DNA of 64,000 bases from Branchinecta lynchi (Eukaryota; Arthropoda; Branchiopoda; Anostraca; Branchinectidae). Below the pieces are notes generated by a model. The model did not search any database. It was not told the origin of the DNA and worked only from the letters and a program-made list of their open reading frames with translations. The stretch covers positions 12,054,938 to 12,118,937 of the forward strand of contig JAKZAP010000014.1 of NCBI GenBank assembly GCA_023053575.1. The letters are read 5' to 3'. Position numbers and translations under genes: made by a program. Positions 31,362 through 43,309 of this stretch are shown piece by piece; the stretch's first letter is position 1, and each line of letters begins with the position of its first letter.

Positions 31362-32178
31362 CAGTCATACACAAATCCTCAATTTTTGGGCATGGTGCCC
31401 CAACGTTTGGGCATGCCTGGACGTATGGGCATGGTGCCCATACGTTACGGCTCCATGCCCTGGAGTATGGGCATGGTACCCCTGTGAAATTTGGTTAAAC
31501 TGACACTGGCTACATACCTAAATAGGGCCTTCTTCCTGTCCTAGATCAAAAGATACCTGATTTCACTGTCTATCCAACCTCATTTTCCAATTTCCAAAAT
31601 GTTAGAGCACTTTCAAGATACAGAGAGTTTTGTGGAGGCCACTTCTTTCCCAGTGGGTTTACCCTATCCTGTTACAGGTAGTTGCCACTAGGTTACTCAA
31701 TCCTTTTCCATGTTGTCAAAAAGTCAAAAGTCAGAGTAAAAACAGGTAAAAAAAAAATAACTCAAAATAAATACAATAAAAGGCAAACAATCTAAAGGAA
31801 ATATTTGCTCCAGTGAACAGATTGAAAAGCTTGCCTCATCCATGCTACCTAGCAGAAATTTTCTGGAAAAGGATAGGATAAGCCCACTAGAAGAGAAGTG
31901 GCCTCCAAAAAACTCTATGTATCTTGGAAGTGCTCTAACATTTTGTAAATTGGAAAATGAGGTTGGATAGAAAGTAAAATCAGGTATCTTTTGATCTAGG
32001 ACAGGGAGAAGGCCCTATTTAGGTATGTAACCAGTCTCGGTTTATCCAAATTTCACAGGGGTACCATGCCCATACTCCATAGCATGGTGCTCCAACGTAT
32101 GGGTACCATGCCCATACGTTCGGGCATGCCCAGACGTTGGGGCACCATGCCCAAAAGTTGAGGATTTGTGCATGACTG
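31362..32178. mobile_element. hAT-like foldback MITE M2, complete
   Basis: The tips are CAGTCATACACAAATCC and GGATTTGTGCATGACTG. A perfect 8-bp duplication CATAGCAT lies at 31354-31361 and 32179-32186. The arms (about 310 bp each) contain nested palindromes of the type GGGCATGGTGCCC and CATACGTTCGGGCATG. Its centre contains the target of the M1 copy at the window start. Confidence 0.92.
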
Positions 32179-32186
32179 CATAGCAT

Positions 32187-33096
32187 AGCATTCACCAGAC
32201 TAGGCTAACTTCTAATGCTGATTTGCTGGGTTTGGTCAGGTGGTTTGGTCAGGTCAGGTGGCTACGTTTGGTCAACGTTTGGTCAGGTGAAAGTAAAACT
32301 GATTGGTATTAAATTAGATTGGTATTAGAAAGAGTTCAGAAACATTCAGAGAATTATCAAAAGAAATTAATTAACGGAATTAAGAAATCATTTCTTCACT
32401 AAGCTTATGCAAATAGGATTGTATAGCTTATGAGCATTCAGTTGGTCTGAGACAGGCTAACCAAGAAAAGCTTACGAGCATCCAGTTGGTCTGAGACAGG
32501 CTAACAAAGAAAACAAAAACAGAGATTAAATTATTTACTTACTCTGGCAGAACTCCAGAACATCTTTGTCCTTTTCGACAAATTTATATACTGATGTGAC
32601 TCCTCCATAGTGATGAGTCACAATTCGCGCACTTTTCAGTTTGAAAGATGGCACGAAAAACAAGAAGAAAACGGAGTTTTCTTTCATGGAAGGGAGCTAA
32701 CAAAATGAGTTTAACAGCGGGAGGGAAAGGACTTTTGATTTAGATTCCCGAGTTAACCTGATACTTATCGGCGTATGATGACAATTATGAGCCTGTTAAT
32801 GGTAGAAATGTTGCCAACTATAGTTCAATAATATTTTTCTAACAGAGTTGTGAAAGTAAGATGTTAAGTGCTTTTTTAAAGAAAAAATTAGTCTTTTCTA
32901 CTTTTGATTGGCTATGACGCTTTATGCAAAACCAACCAATAGAAAGCATAATTCGCTTTTGTAATAAGAGTTTGAAGACTTTAAGCTGTAATATCTTTTC
33001 AAACACCTATGCGAAAAATGTAATCATACGATCAAAAAAAAGTTAGGATACCTTTTCCAGCCAATTGCAGGTTCACAAGCGCTGTCACTTAAGGCG
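32187..33096. other. No gene; short local duplications
   Basis: GGTTTGGTCAGGT repeats at 32230-32290 and a duplication of about 50 bp (CAGTTGGTCTGAGACAGGCTAAC twice, 32438-32506). Otherwise unrecognised AT-rich sequence. Confidence 0.45.
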
Positions 33097-33497
33097 TGTC
33101 CTCGACGTTCCCTGAGGTCTCCGCTTAAGGAGTAGCTGCGGTTTTGTTTGTCCCGGGGTACCACTCCCACTATTCTCCCGAGTCCCCACGGGTGGGGAAT
33201 GCTCTGATTATCATCACCATCGTCAAAAAGGACTCCCTTTCATTTTCGGAGGGGAATCAGATTTTGCCAGTGTTTGTACAATGTAAAATTAATTAAAAAG
33301 AATCAGAATAAACAAATCCTAAAATAAAGTGGATCTAGTAATTTCGTCAACTGCACATTCCTTTTTTCGAACAAAATCCATTTTAGAAGCATTCTCCGTG
33401 TTCTCTTTATTTCCTAGGCAGAGTCCCCGTGGAGTGACTCCCTTTATTCTCGCCCTTCCCTTCGATTCCCCGAGGAGTCCTCGGGGAACGGCGAGAA
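33097..33497. mobile_element. MITE E, reverse copy
   Basis: It shares GACTCCCTTT, TTATCATCACCATCGTCAAA, AACAAAATCCATTTTAGAAG and the end GGGGAACGGCGAGAA with the copy at 20089-20448, in opposite orientation. The left end is decayed (CCTCGACGTTCCCTGAGG). Confidence 0.65.
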
Positions 33498-33758
33498 CGC
33501 ACTTTTAGGAAGTCCCGTGTTTCACAGTGTTAAGTTATTTCGTTTATGCCCTTTCCTGTTTTCGGAAAAGTTTGATCACTTCGACCTTTTTATGGTTTTT
33601 ATGTTTCCCTAAATTATATATAAATTATTTCCTGTTGAATGACCTTGGTTGTCGACCAAGCTACGCTCTTTTCTTGGCTTTTACTTCATGAATTTTATCT
33701 ATTTAAGTGATGTTGTAAAGGTTAAAAGCAAAGCGATAACAAGAACAAGAATCGAGAC

Positions 33759-33996
33759 CAGGGGCACCACGAATGGGGGGGGGGGGGAGGTTGTCCATTA
33801 ATTTGTGGAAATAGTCAAACGATACAGTCAATACAAAAATGAAGTTTTTAATCTTCAAAACAGTCGATTTTTCGTCAAAACCTGCATTATTCTTAAAAAC
33901 TGTCGGTATCTCTGCTAAAACAGTCGGTAAAACGACCAGCCAGTCGATAATTACCTTCCCCTCTTCCCCGAAATATTTTGGCTGGTAATGCCTCTG
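33759..33996. mobile_element. hAT-like MITE h2, 238 bp
   Basis: The ends CAGGGGCACCAC and GGTAATGCCTCTG are inverted. A perfect 8-bp duplication ATCGAGAC lies at 33751-33758 and 33997-34004. A G tract sits just inside the left end. Sister of 19278-19513. Confidence 0.9.
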
Positions 33997-34004
33997 ATCG
34001 AGAC

Positions 34005-34617
34005 ACATAATTTTCCAATTGCAGTTTCCGATTGTACGGTTTTCTGAAACTGAATTGACGAATACATAGCCTCCGCAAAAAGTTCGAACTCAGGGTTCAA
34101 GGTCCATAAACGTTTATTGCAGAAACGTTTTTGCAACCTATACTTTGTTCAACGGATCTTAAAACGGTTCTCAAAACAGTTTCTTTTACAAAAACATTTC
34201 ACAGAAAATGTTACAAACTAGCAATCAAGCTGAAACTCTTTTTGTAAAAACGTTGAAGTGGGCAGATTTTTTTATTTTTTTTCAAGATATAGACCTTCAA
34301 TTAAACCGAAAAGGAGTCATTTTGAGCCTTCATGACCATATCCTATCAGAGGAGAGCCAATAGAATTCGGCGACGCAAGTTCGTGAGAAAAAAAGACCAG
34401 GGTAACGTTTTTGTTTGAAGAGTTTTCCAGTTGCAAAATCGAACGAAAATAAATTTCCTTTTCTAGCGTTATATGTATTACGTTGCCTTTACTCTTACAA
34501 GTACCCCCACAGTCCACTATCTTTCAACCTGATCTGACGATGTGTGCCTTTACTAAAGCTTAGAAAGTAAAGCTGGGCAAACGGAATCCGTGTCATTTGC
34601 AACGTATTTCAGAAAAA
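34005..34617. other. No recognised feature
   Basis: Contains several AAACGTTT-like words (34090-34250) related to those around 23600-23720, but no gene. Confidence 0.3.
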
Positions 34618-35205
34618 GAGGGGTATTTTACTTTACAGTGTAGGGGTGGGGGTTCAAATTAAGGGACAAACAAAATATTTTTACAACGACTAATAAGATA
34701 GTCGATTAAGGGGTAAGAAGACATTCTGAACACGAATATGAAAATCATTTTCTCGCCGAACAAGTAGTTTGACCGGAATCCCGCCAAAAACGAAAAGTTT
34801 GTTAAAAGTAAAAGTTTTAGTGGACGTCGATTAGATGTTCGATTTAGGGGTAAAAAGGCACGCTGAACACTTATGTGAAAGTCATTTTCTACGCGGACAA
34901 ATGGTTCGCCCGGAATCCGGCCCAAACCGGAAAATTTGATTAGATGTCCGATTAGTTGATTAGATGTCCGATTTAGGGGTAACAAGAGGCGCTGAATCGG
35001 TATAGCAGAATCATTTTTTTAGCCGGACATATAGTTCGTCCGGAATCCGTCTAAAACTGGAAGATTTTTTATAAATTAAATCTTCCCTTGAAGTGAACTA
35101 GATGTTGGATATAGGGGCAAGGAGATACGCTGAATTCATTTTTAGCTTTATTTTTTCACCGGACAAGTGTCCGTCTGTCTGTGAATTCTTGGGAATTCCG
35201 ATAGG
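34618..35205 (-). repeat. Family A repeat, reverse, body copy
   Basis: It starts in TTCAAATTAAGGGACAAAC, then has three tandem units of about 120-150 bp, each with CGGAATCCGGCCAAAACCGG and GATTAGATGTTCGATTTAGG followed by GGTAAGAAGACA. It ends at a GTCCGTCTGTCTGTG microsatellite, joining the LINE at about 35205. Confidence 0.7.
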
Positions 35206-38200
35206 TCAACCCTTTTTTTAGAATCACTTCCGAGTAGATATCATATTGCCGAAAAGAACCTCCCTTTCACATATATTGATAGCAGAGGCTGCTCAAAAGC
35301 GAATCTGGGTCATGTGATCGCTTCCAGTTCCGGTTTAATATCATCGATTGTCCGGGTAGACGAAGAAAAAATCGACGACAATCACCTTATTCTCAGCTGT
35401 GATGTGTCTTGTGAGCTATCTTGCCAAACGCATCCGGCTCAGCCGAAGTGGCTACAAAGCAGAACTGGGATCGTGCCAGTATCCCCCTATACCTTGCTAC
35501 GCTAACTGCATTACTTTCGACCATAAAAGTGCCTTATCACCTGCTGCAAACTTCGGTATCCTTGCCTTCAAGTAGGGTTGACCTTAATTCCTATTATTAT
35601 CAAACTGTTAGTTGCCTTAAATCTGCAGCTTTAGCTGCAGTGCCTGTTGAGAAAGTTCGGATTGGAACTAGGAAGCCTAATTGGAACGTGGATCCCGAAG
35701 TAAGGCATGCAAAGCAACAAGACCAAAGGTGTTGGTGGGATCCCAAAAATTTAATATTTGATTCAGACAATCGAGTCTTGTCTTCGCCAGATCCAGCCGT
35801 GGATAGGCTAATCATCAGAGAAAACCAAGTTCAGATATACCTCTATAAGCCATATGTATTTTGACGATACTGACCGAGACTTCCTGCCGGTTTCCGAGCG
35901 AACTACTAGTCCAGCAAAAAAAAAAAAATACAGAAACAAAACCAGCGTATCTCCTTATCCCTATAAAGAACATCTAATCAACTTTGAATAAAAGTTTGAC
36001 TTAAAAAAAAATCCGGTTACAACCGGATTCCGGAATAATTATATGTCCGGGTAAAAAACCATTGTCATATACCACTCAGCCTCTCTTCTTACCCCTTAAT
36101 CTGTCATCTAATCGAACTTTTGCTTTTAACAAATTTTCCGGGTTTGGCCGGATTCCAGGCGAACTAGTTGTCCGGCGAGAAAATGATTTTCACCATCGTA
36201 TTCGGCATGTCTTTTTACCCATAAATCAAACATTTAATCTACTTCAAATTAAGCTTTTAGTTTTAACCAACTTTCCGTTTTCGCCGGATTCCGGGCGAAC
36301 TGCATGTCCGGGTAGAACATTGTTTTCACATAAGTGTTCAGCATGTCTTCTTGCCCTAAATCGAACATCTAATCAACTCGAAATAAAACTTTTAATTTTA
36401 ACAAACTTCCCGATTTCGGCCGGATTCCGGGCGAACTACTTGTCCGTCGAGAAAATGGTTTTCACCATCGTCTTCAGCGTGTCTCCCTACCCCTAAATCG
36501 AACATCTAATCAACTTCAAATAAAACTTTTACTTTTAACAAACTTTCCGGTTTTGGCCGGATTCCGGGCGAACCACTCTTCCGATAACAAAATGGTTTTC
36601 ACCATCGTACTCAGCATGTCTTCTTACCCCATAATCGACTATCACATTAGCTGTTTCAAAATATTTTGTTTTCCCCTTAATTTGACCCCCCTCCCCCACC
36701 CCTAAATGTAGAGCTACAAAGCCCATCTACGAACTCGACTGGTCCGACGACCCAACGAATCCTCACACCAAGTTTCATCAAAATATCTCATTCCCTTCGA
36801 GAGTTATCGTGCTTACAGACGGACGGACAGACGGACAACTTTTGCGATGTCATAGGTATCCCTCCACTTACGTTTTGGGATCCCAAAAAGCCAAATGTTA
36901 GCTGCGTATGTGGATGTCGTGTGACCGGCCCTCGTCCGGCGCCGTATTCTCAGTGAAACAAAAGTGTAAACGTGAATATAAGGCTAGTCTTAGTTTGAAT
37001 GCGTGGCCGGGCCCCACCGATAAGGCTTCATGGAATAAGGTTATAAACAGTGAGAAATGTTCCCCATGTATCCTATCTTGTCTCCAGTTAGCTGATTTTT
37101 TCGATCATTATCAGCGCGTGTTCACTGTTTTCAATATAGTTTTCTTCGAAATTTGTATTCTAATTTGCTTAAAGCGCTATTACCATGCCGTCTCCTGCAG
37201 GCTCATGTGCAGCCTGTAGCAATGTCTGACATCCGCCAGGCTTTAAGAAAAATTAAGCGTTCAAATAACCTTGATGCTGGCTGATGGCCTTTCTTACCGA
37301 TTTGGTAAGGACCCAAAGTATCTTCCGATTACCGTATCGTGTTTTTTAAGTAAGCTGCTTGAACATTTATTATTAACTGAAATCGAGTCAAAATGTGATT
37401 TTACGCCTTTTCAGTTTGGGTTCCGGAGAGGTATAGGCTACTCCCAGGCGCATCATGTTCTAAGCCGGCTCATGAAAGATGTCGTCAAATCGAGAACGAC
37501 TTTGTATTGTCTTACTGTTGACATTTCAGGGGCTTTTGACAATATTGTGCATTCCCAGGCTCTATTTTCCCTTACGTCTTCAGGTGTTAATCCTTCACTA
37601 GTATGTTTATTGTCTTTTTGGTATATAAAGTCTGAAACTCGAGTGACTTGGAATGCCCAAACCTCTGACCCGGTATAAATTATTAAGGGAGTTCGGCAAG
37701 GAGCCGTGTTGTCTCCTAGTATATTTAAATGTGTCCTTGCATCGTGCCTGCGTCCCGTTAAATGTTCGGTTTTTTATGGTGATACTGGTTTGTCTCACGT
37801 TGCATATGCTGATGACGTTCTGCTCGTTGCTGGACTCGCCGCAGATTGCTTGCTAACCTTAGTGTTTTAAAGGATGAACTGTCTAAGATTGGATTGTCTG
37901 TTAATGCATCTAAATGTGAGTTTATTTGTTTTAATAGCCCTGATACGGTCGCTCCACTTGTTCCTGGGGGTGCAGTTCTACCATGTTCTTCTTCCGTTAG
38001 TTGGCTTGGTTTGTCTTTCGGCCCAACGCTTTCTACTACGTGTTCATCCCTTGTGAACAGAGCCGTAAAAAGCCTACGGGTGGCTAACGAGAAAATATCG
38101 CCAAACAAAAGTAGTTATAACCGCAATGGTCTTTGTTCGCTTTTTTAGTCGGCATGGCTCATCTGTTTCGTAAAAAGATCGCCAGACTCTGCGAGTGGCT

Positions 38201-38512
38201 TATTTCAAATATTGTAAATTCCTCCTCCGACTCCCTAGATGGCACCGAAACAGAAAAGTCATTGCTCGATTTGGACTTGGAAGTGCCCTCTCGGATTCAA
38301 ACTTCGAGTGACGACCCATGTGAAAAGACCATTAACCTGATTCACCCTTACGACCCTCTGCGCACATTCTTTGTTATTGATGCTGGTTAGATAGTTCATG
38401 TTGTTTTGTTCAGTTTGTTTGTTGTTGTTTTTTCGTTATTTATCGTTTTGTTTCTTTCATAATACTCCGTATTTTGTGTTTTACACTTTACGGGTAATAA
38501 AGTTCATTCATT
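35206..38512 (+). pseudogene. Degenerate LINE split by a family A insertion
   Basis: The left part (35206-35717) is the endonuclease end and linker: TYIDSRGC, HVIASSSGLISSIVRVDEE, DDNHLILSCDV (decayed SDH motif), then in another frame NWDRASIPLYLATLTALLS and NWNVDPEVRHAK. After the family A block (35718-36895) the linker resumes (RPSSGAVFSVKQKCKREYKA). RT pieces follow at 37271-38148: YLPITVSCFLSKLLEHL, FQFGFRRGIGYSQAHHV, LTVDISGAFDNIVHSQ, GVRQGAVLSPSIF, HVAYADDVLLVAGL, GLSVNASKCEF. Several frameshifts. It ends near AATAAAGTTCATTCATTC, joining an inverted family A tip. Confidence 0.8.
35718..36895 (+). repeat. Family A repeat, full-length reference copy
   Basis: It runs from CAAGACCAAAGGTGTTGGTG and GGATCCCAAAAATTTAAT at one end to CCACTTACGTTTTGGGATCC at the other. 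Between are four tandem units of about 125-150 bp (CCGGATTCCGGGCGAACTAC, TTTTCACCATCGT, TTCAGCATGTCTTCTTACCC, CGAACATCTAATCAACTTC). Then come a C tract, AGCTACAAAGCCCATC, CGAGAGTTATCGTGC and an ACGGACGGACAGACGG microsatellite. No protein. It interrupts the LINE, which resumes immediately. Confidence 0.8.
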
Positions 38513-38640
38513 CACTGAGCACGATAACTCTCGAAGGGAACGAGATATATTTATGAAACTTGTGTGAGGATGCTTTGGGTCAAGGGACAGGTCGAGACTC
38601 GAGTTCATAGATGGGTTCTGGAGCTCCCGAACGGCCGATA
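38512..38640 (+). repeat. Family A tip, short copy
   Basis: GAGCACGATAACTCTCGAAG, GATGAAAC-like phrase ATGAAACTTGTGTGAGGATG, and GATGGGTTCTGGAGCTC. It is inverted relative to the tip ending at 36895, so the LINE 3' part is flanked by opposed family A tips. Confidence 0.65.
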
Positions 38641-38798
38641 TACAAGCTGGATGTCACCTCAGTTTACTGGTGCCCTTAATTGAACATAAAAAACTCACCC
38701 ACGCTACCAGTTACTGCACTGCCTTTCAAGCTTATGAAATCCCCACACTGTCAGAAGTTTCATAACAGATGACACAAGAATGTGAACAAGGATGTTGT

Positions 38799-38990
38799 CT
38801 GTTGTGATTTTGAAAACGTTATGCGTTAAAAGTTATGCATAACAAGCATTACCAGGAAGAGCCGAAAAAGCATATCCGATATCATGGCGACAAGTAAAAA
38901 AGTCAGCATATGCTTTCCGGCGGTTTTTCAGCTCTTCCTGGCAATGCTTGTTGTACATAACAATGCATAACGTTTTCAAAATCACAACAG
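38799..38990. mobile_element. 192-bp foldback sequence
   Basis: CTGTTGTGATTTTGAAAACG at the left pairs with CGTTTTCAAAATCACAACAG at the right. Inner parts AAGCATTACCAGGAAGAGC and GCTCTTCCTGGCAATGCTT also pair, so nearly the whole stretch folds. No clear target duplication. Confidence 0.8.
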
Positions 38991-39089
38991 ATACCATCCC
39001 AAGCCTGACGAAAAATGTACAGCCTGCTTAGTTGTACGAAAAAGTTGCATATGTATGTAGTAGTAAAGAATACTATCATTTAATGTGCC

Positions 39090-39245
39090 TCAGACTTGGC
39101 CAGTCTTAAGCAGTGGTATCCAGTAGCATCCTGTCTTGCTGCAGCAGCATCCAGTCTTGCTAATATTAGCATGCAGTAACACGGTAGCCTTGACATAGAA
39201 TCATGTAGTAGCATCAGTTCGTACTACATGCTACTTTTTCGTACA
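39090..39245 (+). repeat. Short minisatellite of AGTAGCATCCAGTCTTGCT words
   Basis: Four to five decayed copies in about 150 bp, including TACTACATGCTAC palindromic pieces. No gene. Confidence 0.5.
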
Positions 39246-39249
39246 ACTT

Positions 39250-39720
39250 CATACTACTGTTTTGAGATAAATTTTCATCGGGAGTGTTGCCTCTTGAAAC
39301 TGCACATCCCTCTATTATCTGTGATGATACTTCTGACAGTGCACTTTTCACCGTTCTTTCGTTTTGTACTCGCAGCATTTTAGCCCTTTTTAGGCCTACC
39401 GGAGTTTTGCCCGTCAGGCAAAGGTCTATCGACAACACTTTCACACATTAGAATATGAAAAGCTTCAAAGTAATGTCTTCATTCTGGAAGACATGGCAGA
39501 CCATCAGGTCTATCTTCTGTTTTGGACTTGGTTTTCCTAACCACGAAGCGTTTGTTGTTCAAATATTTTGCGTCCAGCCGCCGCGTCGGATAGCGTGAAT
39601 GCTGTAGAGCGTCGAAGCGCTACAAGGAAATCTGTCATTTCGCGTGGAAAACAATAGGATTTTCGAAAACAATATTCATGGGCCGCTTCATCGTGAATAG
39701 ATAATTTCTAGGAAGAGTTG
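39250..39720 (-). repeat. Dispersed repeat R, copy 1
   Basis: Shared with 49195-49560: GAGTTTTGCCCGT, AATCTTCTGTTTT/ATCTTCTGTTTTGGAC, CCAGCCGCCGCGTCG versus CCAAGCTGCCACGTCG, then TTTTCGA...CATTTC and CTAGGAAGAGTTGTGCTTAA. The minus-strand frame 39444-39214 (LCLTGKTPVGLKRAKMLRVQ) covers part of it. Nature unknown. Confidence 0.5.
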
Positions 39721-39877
39721 TGCTTTAAGGTTCAGGTAATTCTTATGTAAATATAAATATGAAATAAGACTTAAAGTGTGATTCTTATGTTTTGCGGTAG
39801 CGTTTGTTTCCGAAGGGAGTTGGACCCTCTTGCATGGGACCTGCAGTAAGGACACGTACTTAATTATGATAGTAATA

Positions 39878-39960
39878 AGTAAGTAAGTAAGTAAGTAATG
39901 TATTTCTGACCCATCATTTGAAAAGTGGAGTATGTAAAGTAAATTCATTCTACTTCAGTA
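39878..39960 (-). repeat. (GTAA)n tail and 3' end of the retroposon family
   Basis: GTAAGTAAGTAAGTAAG followed by TGACCCATCATTTGAAAAG corresponds to the reverse of the tail at 30010-30060 (TTTTCAAAATGGTGGGTCAT). Only the last 80 bp are present. Confidence 0.6.
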
Positions 39961-40194
39961 ATATGTCCATCTATTCTCGTTCCCGCGATTCTAAAATTCA
40001 TAACTTTATCCTATCTCCTCTATTGCCATGACACTGATTGTCATGTTTGCCAAGTTTTTTCTCTTTTATCGACGGGTCAGGCTCCCGATTATTAGTTCCC
40101 ATAAGCTATTGGTCGGCAGACCCGTCATGCAAATGTTGCCACGTTAATTATCCAAGGCAAGGGAGACTGAAGTAGGCTAAACACAGACGAAGTT

Positions 40195-40400
40195 GTAAAG
40201 TAAAAACAAAATTCTTGCAGGATTTGATACTGGGACAATCTTGCCTCTATTGAGACAACATTATCTCTAATTCGGATTAACCTTACCCCAGTAGAGATAA
40301 GATAAACCTTAGCCTAATAAACCCTAATAAGCCTTAGATAAGAAAAACCTAATAAGATAACCTTACCCCAGTAGCAAATATTGCAGTTATAAGACCTCTC
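40195..40400. mobile_element. MITE T, decayed copy
   Basis: GGATTAACCTTACCCCAGTA, GAGATAAGAT, CCCAGTAGCAAATATTGCAG match MITE T copies at 61455, 62925 and 63117. The ends are lost. Confidence 0.55.
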
Positions 40401-43309
40401 GCACTATCTAGTCTTCAACTTACGATATTTTTAAATATTTGAATACTTTAAAACTAGGCTGTGCTTTCAACAAATAACCCACGGTTTTGGCTGTTTTAAG
40501 CCTTTTTCCGAGACCCATTGCCTTATAGCGAAAACAGGGAAACAATTTACATAACCGGTTTTCCTGATAAAAAAACTTCTCGCATGCAGACAACCGTCAA
40601 CAGTGTGATACACATCGAAGGTGGCAAAACACGGCAAGTGAGAAAATCAGCGTGGTTTTATTAGAGGAGTTAGAATGTACCGTACGAAATTGGGGTCTCC
40701 GGGTTCAGAATTATATGGAGTGATTATGGAAGTAGCTTGTGTTAGTATTATAGGCAAGACAGGTCCTTTAACCTTGCTCTGAGAAACTTATTACAGTTTG
40801 GTCCACTATCTCAGACCTCGTCTCAGACCATCTAAATTTTGTATATGCATATAGTAGGCTAGTTAATAAATGTAATGGAATATTAGTAGAGCTTCGACAG
40901 ATTAGTAGAACTATATTATACGTGGTTGTACATGCAGTCTTCTAAATCTGTATTTACGTTGTCCGAAGTATGAACTTGGTTTCTTGTGGAGGCGTAACAA
41001 CCTTATTTGAGTATCAAATGTAAGAGTCTGTCCGCTGACGTTAGGAAAAAAGTATGTTCTATAAAACGTAACACTGTGCATGGTTCCAGCGTTACTTTAA
41101 GCGAAGAATAACAGAAGGTCATACGGAAACATTTGTAACGTCAACGGCTACAAATAATGTGTCAAGTTGAAATTGGGTATACTTATGTAAATGTTATGTC
41201 TGACAGAGAAGATATCATAGTCTGAGATATCTCTCACCTATTGCGATAGGTGCCAGACTTACGGCCGGCTAAATCCCGCGCCAAAGGTAAACTCGAATCG
41301 GAATGCATACCCGTCATCGTCTTGGTGTACTGAATGGATCACTGAGCTGAAATATTCAGTTCTTAGCAAGGCTTCTCTTCGGGTCATGACTAAAAGCCAG
41401 GCTTTATTTTTCAGACTTCCAGGTATCTCAGGCTTCCACACAGTCAAGCCAACCTTTCCGAATTTTCATGATATTGATGATAGCTAATGTCACTGTCCTT
41501 CAACACTTCCTAGACGTCCCCCCCCCCGATTATCTGTGCGTCCCAGACACAACTCCTACTTCATCTTTAATGTTATCAGATAAGTAATACTGACCTGTCG
41601 AGTTGATTGATGGTCCTTGACATTTCCAAAGCTACTTTTATGTATTTAAAGATATTACGGATTAAATCATCATTTATTTATTTATTCGTTTTGCTTATTT
41701 GTTGGGTCTCTCAGCTGACATATATCTGCTGTAAATGTCCATTGACAACGTTTTCGTTTATCGGCATGATCGCTGTGAAAGTCATTTTCAAACTAAATTC
41801 TACTCTACTCTATACTCTGTGTTGTCTTTATGACACCTTCCAGATTTCCAGAATTTGAGGCGTCCAACACTCCGGATTTCCATACGTTTCTGGTCTGACT
41901 TAACCTTCCTCGACGAAAACGGCTGTCTGGGATCCGGAAGAAAAATCTGGAAGGTGAAGCCTGGCAATAAGAATATAAACTTAAGACAACACGAATCAAG
42001 AGTAGAGAAAAATCAAGTCTGTGAGATTAAGCTTCTTTAGTTTATCGCCAAGTTTAACTTTTAGCTACTGCTTGAACAGAACCCTTGCCAAAATGGGCCG
42101 ACATATCGCCGAATGAAAATTCCAACTGATGAATTCGCTAAGCAAAACCAATCATGGTTCGCGTTCAACTCGGGTCAAAGAATTATGCCATCATCTAAAG
42201 TCAACTCTAAACCACACAACTCGGCCAACGGTGAGGGGAAGTTGGGTAAGCGATGAAAAAACATGAATCTATGGTTACCCTTATTTCTTTGGGCTATCGT
42301 CCTCTACGGCTAGAGAGGTGGCAATACGTTATGGCAAACGCGATTTAATGAAGCATAAGTCTCGCTGGCAAAAAATTGATTTGCAAATACATTTCCCGGA
42401 ACAACGAACAACGAACAAAAACAACTAAGCTGACCTCACAACAAAAATGATTGGGCCTAGGACTAGCGAGCAAAATAATGAAGAGATTCAAATTTGCTTA
42501 GTATTAAATAAATAGAAAAGCTCTGTTCGGCCGTCCTCACTTATTGGTATCGACGACTGGTGGTGGGTTTGGGAGGGGGGGGGGGGGGGGGTACATGAAG
42601 AGGGCATAGGAGACAGCGCAAATTCTGAAGTTCGGTGATTTGCCAATAAAACCTGGAGTAGGAATGGATTGTCAATAAGGGCTCTGAGAAAGGGTCTGTC
42701 TGAGGAGTCGCAAGTGAAATACTCCATCATTAACCGGTAAGCTTTGGTCTCACTCCAAATCCTCCGAGCAGTACAGAAACAGGGATGGCCGGCTTAGTAT
42801 ATGTGAGGCAGTGGGAATATGGTATGAGTTATTGACACTTTTGCTCCCCCCCCCCCCTCCCTTGCCCAACAATAATAGGACAGTTTCTTGGTCTCGAACT
42901 TAGGGATTTTTAAATTCAAAGCAACAACTGGGACTGCGCCAGATATTTTACCGATATTTTACCAATATATACTCCAACGTTATTAGCCTGATCTTGCATA
43001 TTTCCTCTTGTTAGGGTATCTGAAACGCCCAAACTGTGTCGACGTATGCGCACTACCACTCACTCACATTTTCTCAACCCAAACTGCACAGACCAAAGGT
43101 CGCTTGGAGTCACTCGGCACCTAAACGCACAACATTCAAACACAGAAATCCGACTAGGATATGCGTTGCTTGCTCTATACAGCTAAGCAGTATCATAAGA
43201 GCTCTGCGACAGAGCTATCTAGCGGCGCAAAAAAGCGTCATTGTTCCAACTTGGTAAGTATATGTCACTTTATAAGTCACAGGATATCACTTCTGTGGCA
43301 CTTGTTCGA
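40401..43309. other. 3' flank of the X11 gene, few features
   Basis: No gene recognised. Includes a decayed Penelope-like ribozyme remnant at about 42068-42140 (GAACCCTTGCCAAAATGGGCCGACATATCGC area). A minus-strand frame 41447-41259 contains YFSSVIHSVHQDDDGYAFRF and is not recognised. A G tract sits at about 42572-42590. The 3' UTR of the X11 gene should lie in its upper part. Confidence 0.4.

Noticed and set aside
37607..38108. Minus-strand ORFs with histidine/serine content
   Set aside because: Shadows of the plus-strand LINE reverse transcriptase relic.
41259..41447. 62-codon minus frame with VIHSVHQDDDGYAFRFEF, first considered as an X11 exon
   Set aside because: It does not match any X11 segment, and the true last exon was found at 43381-43310.
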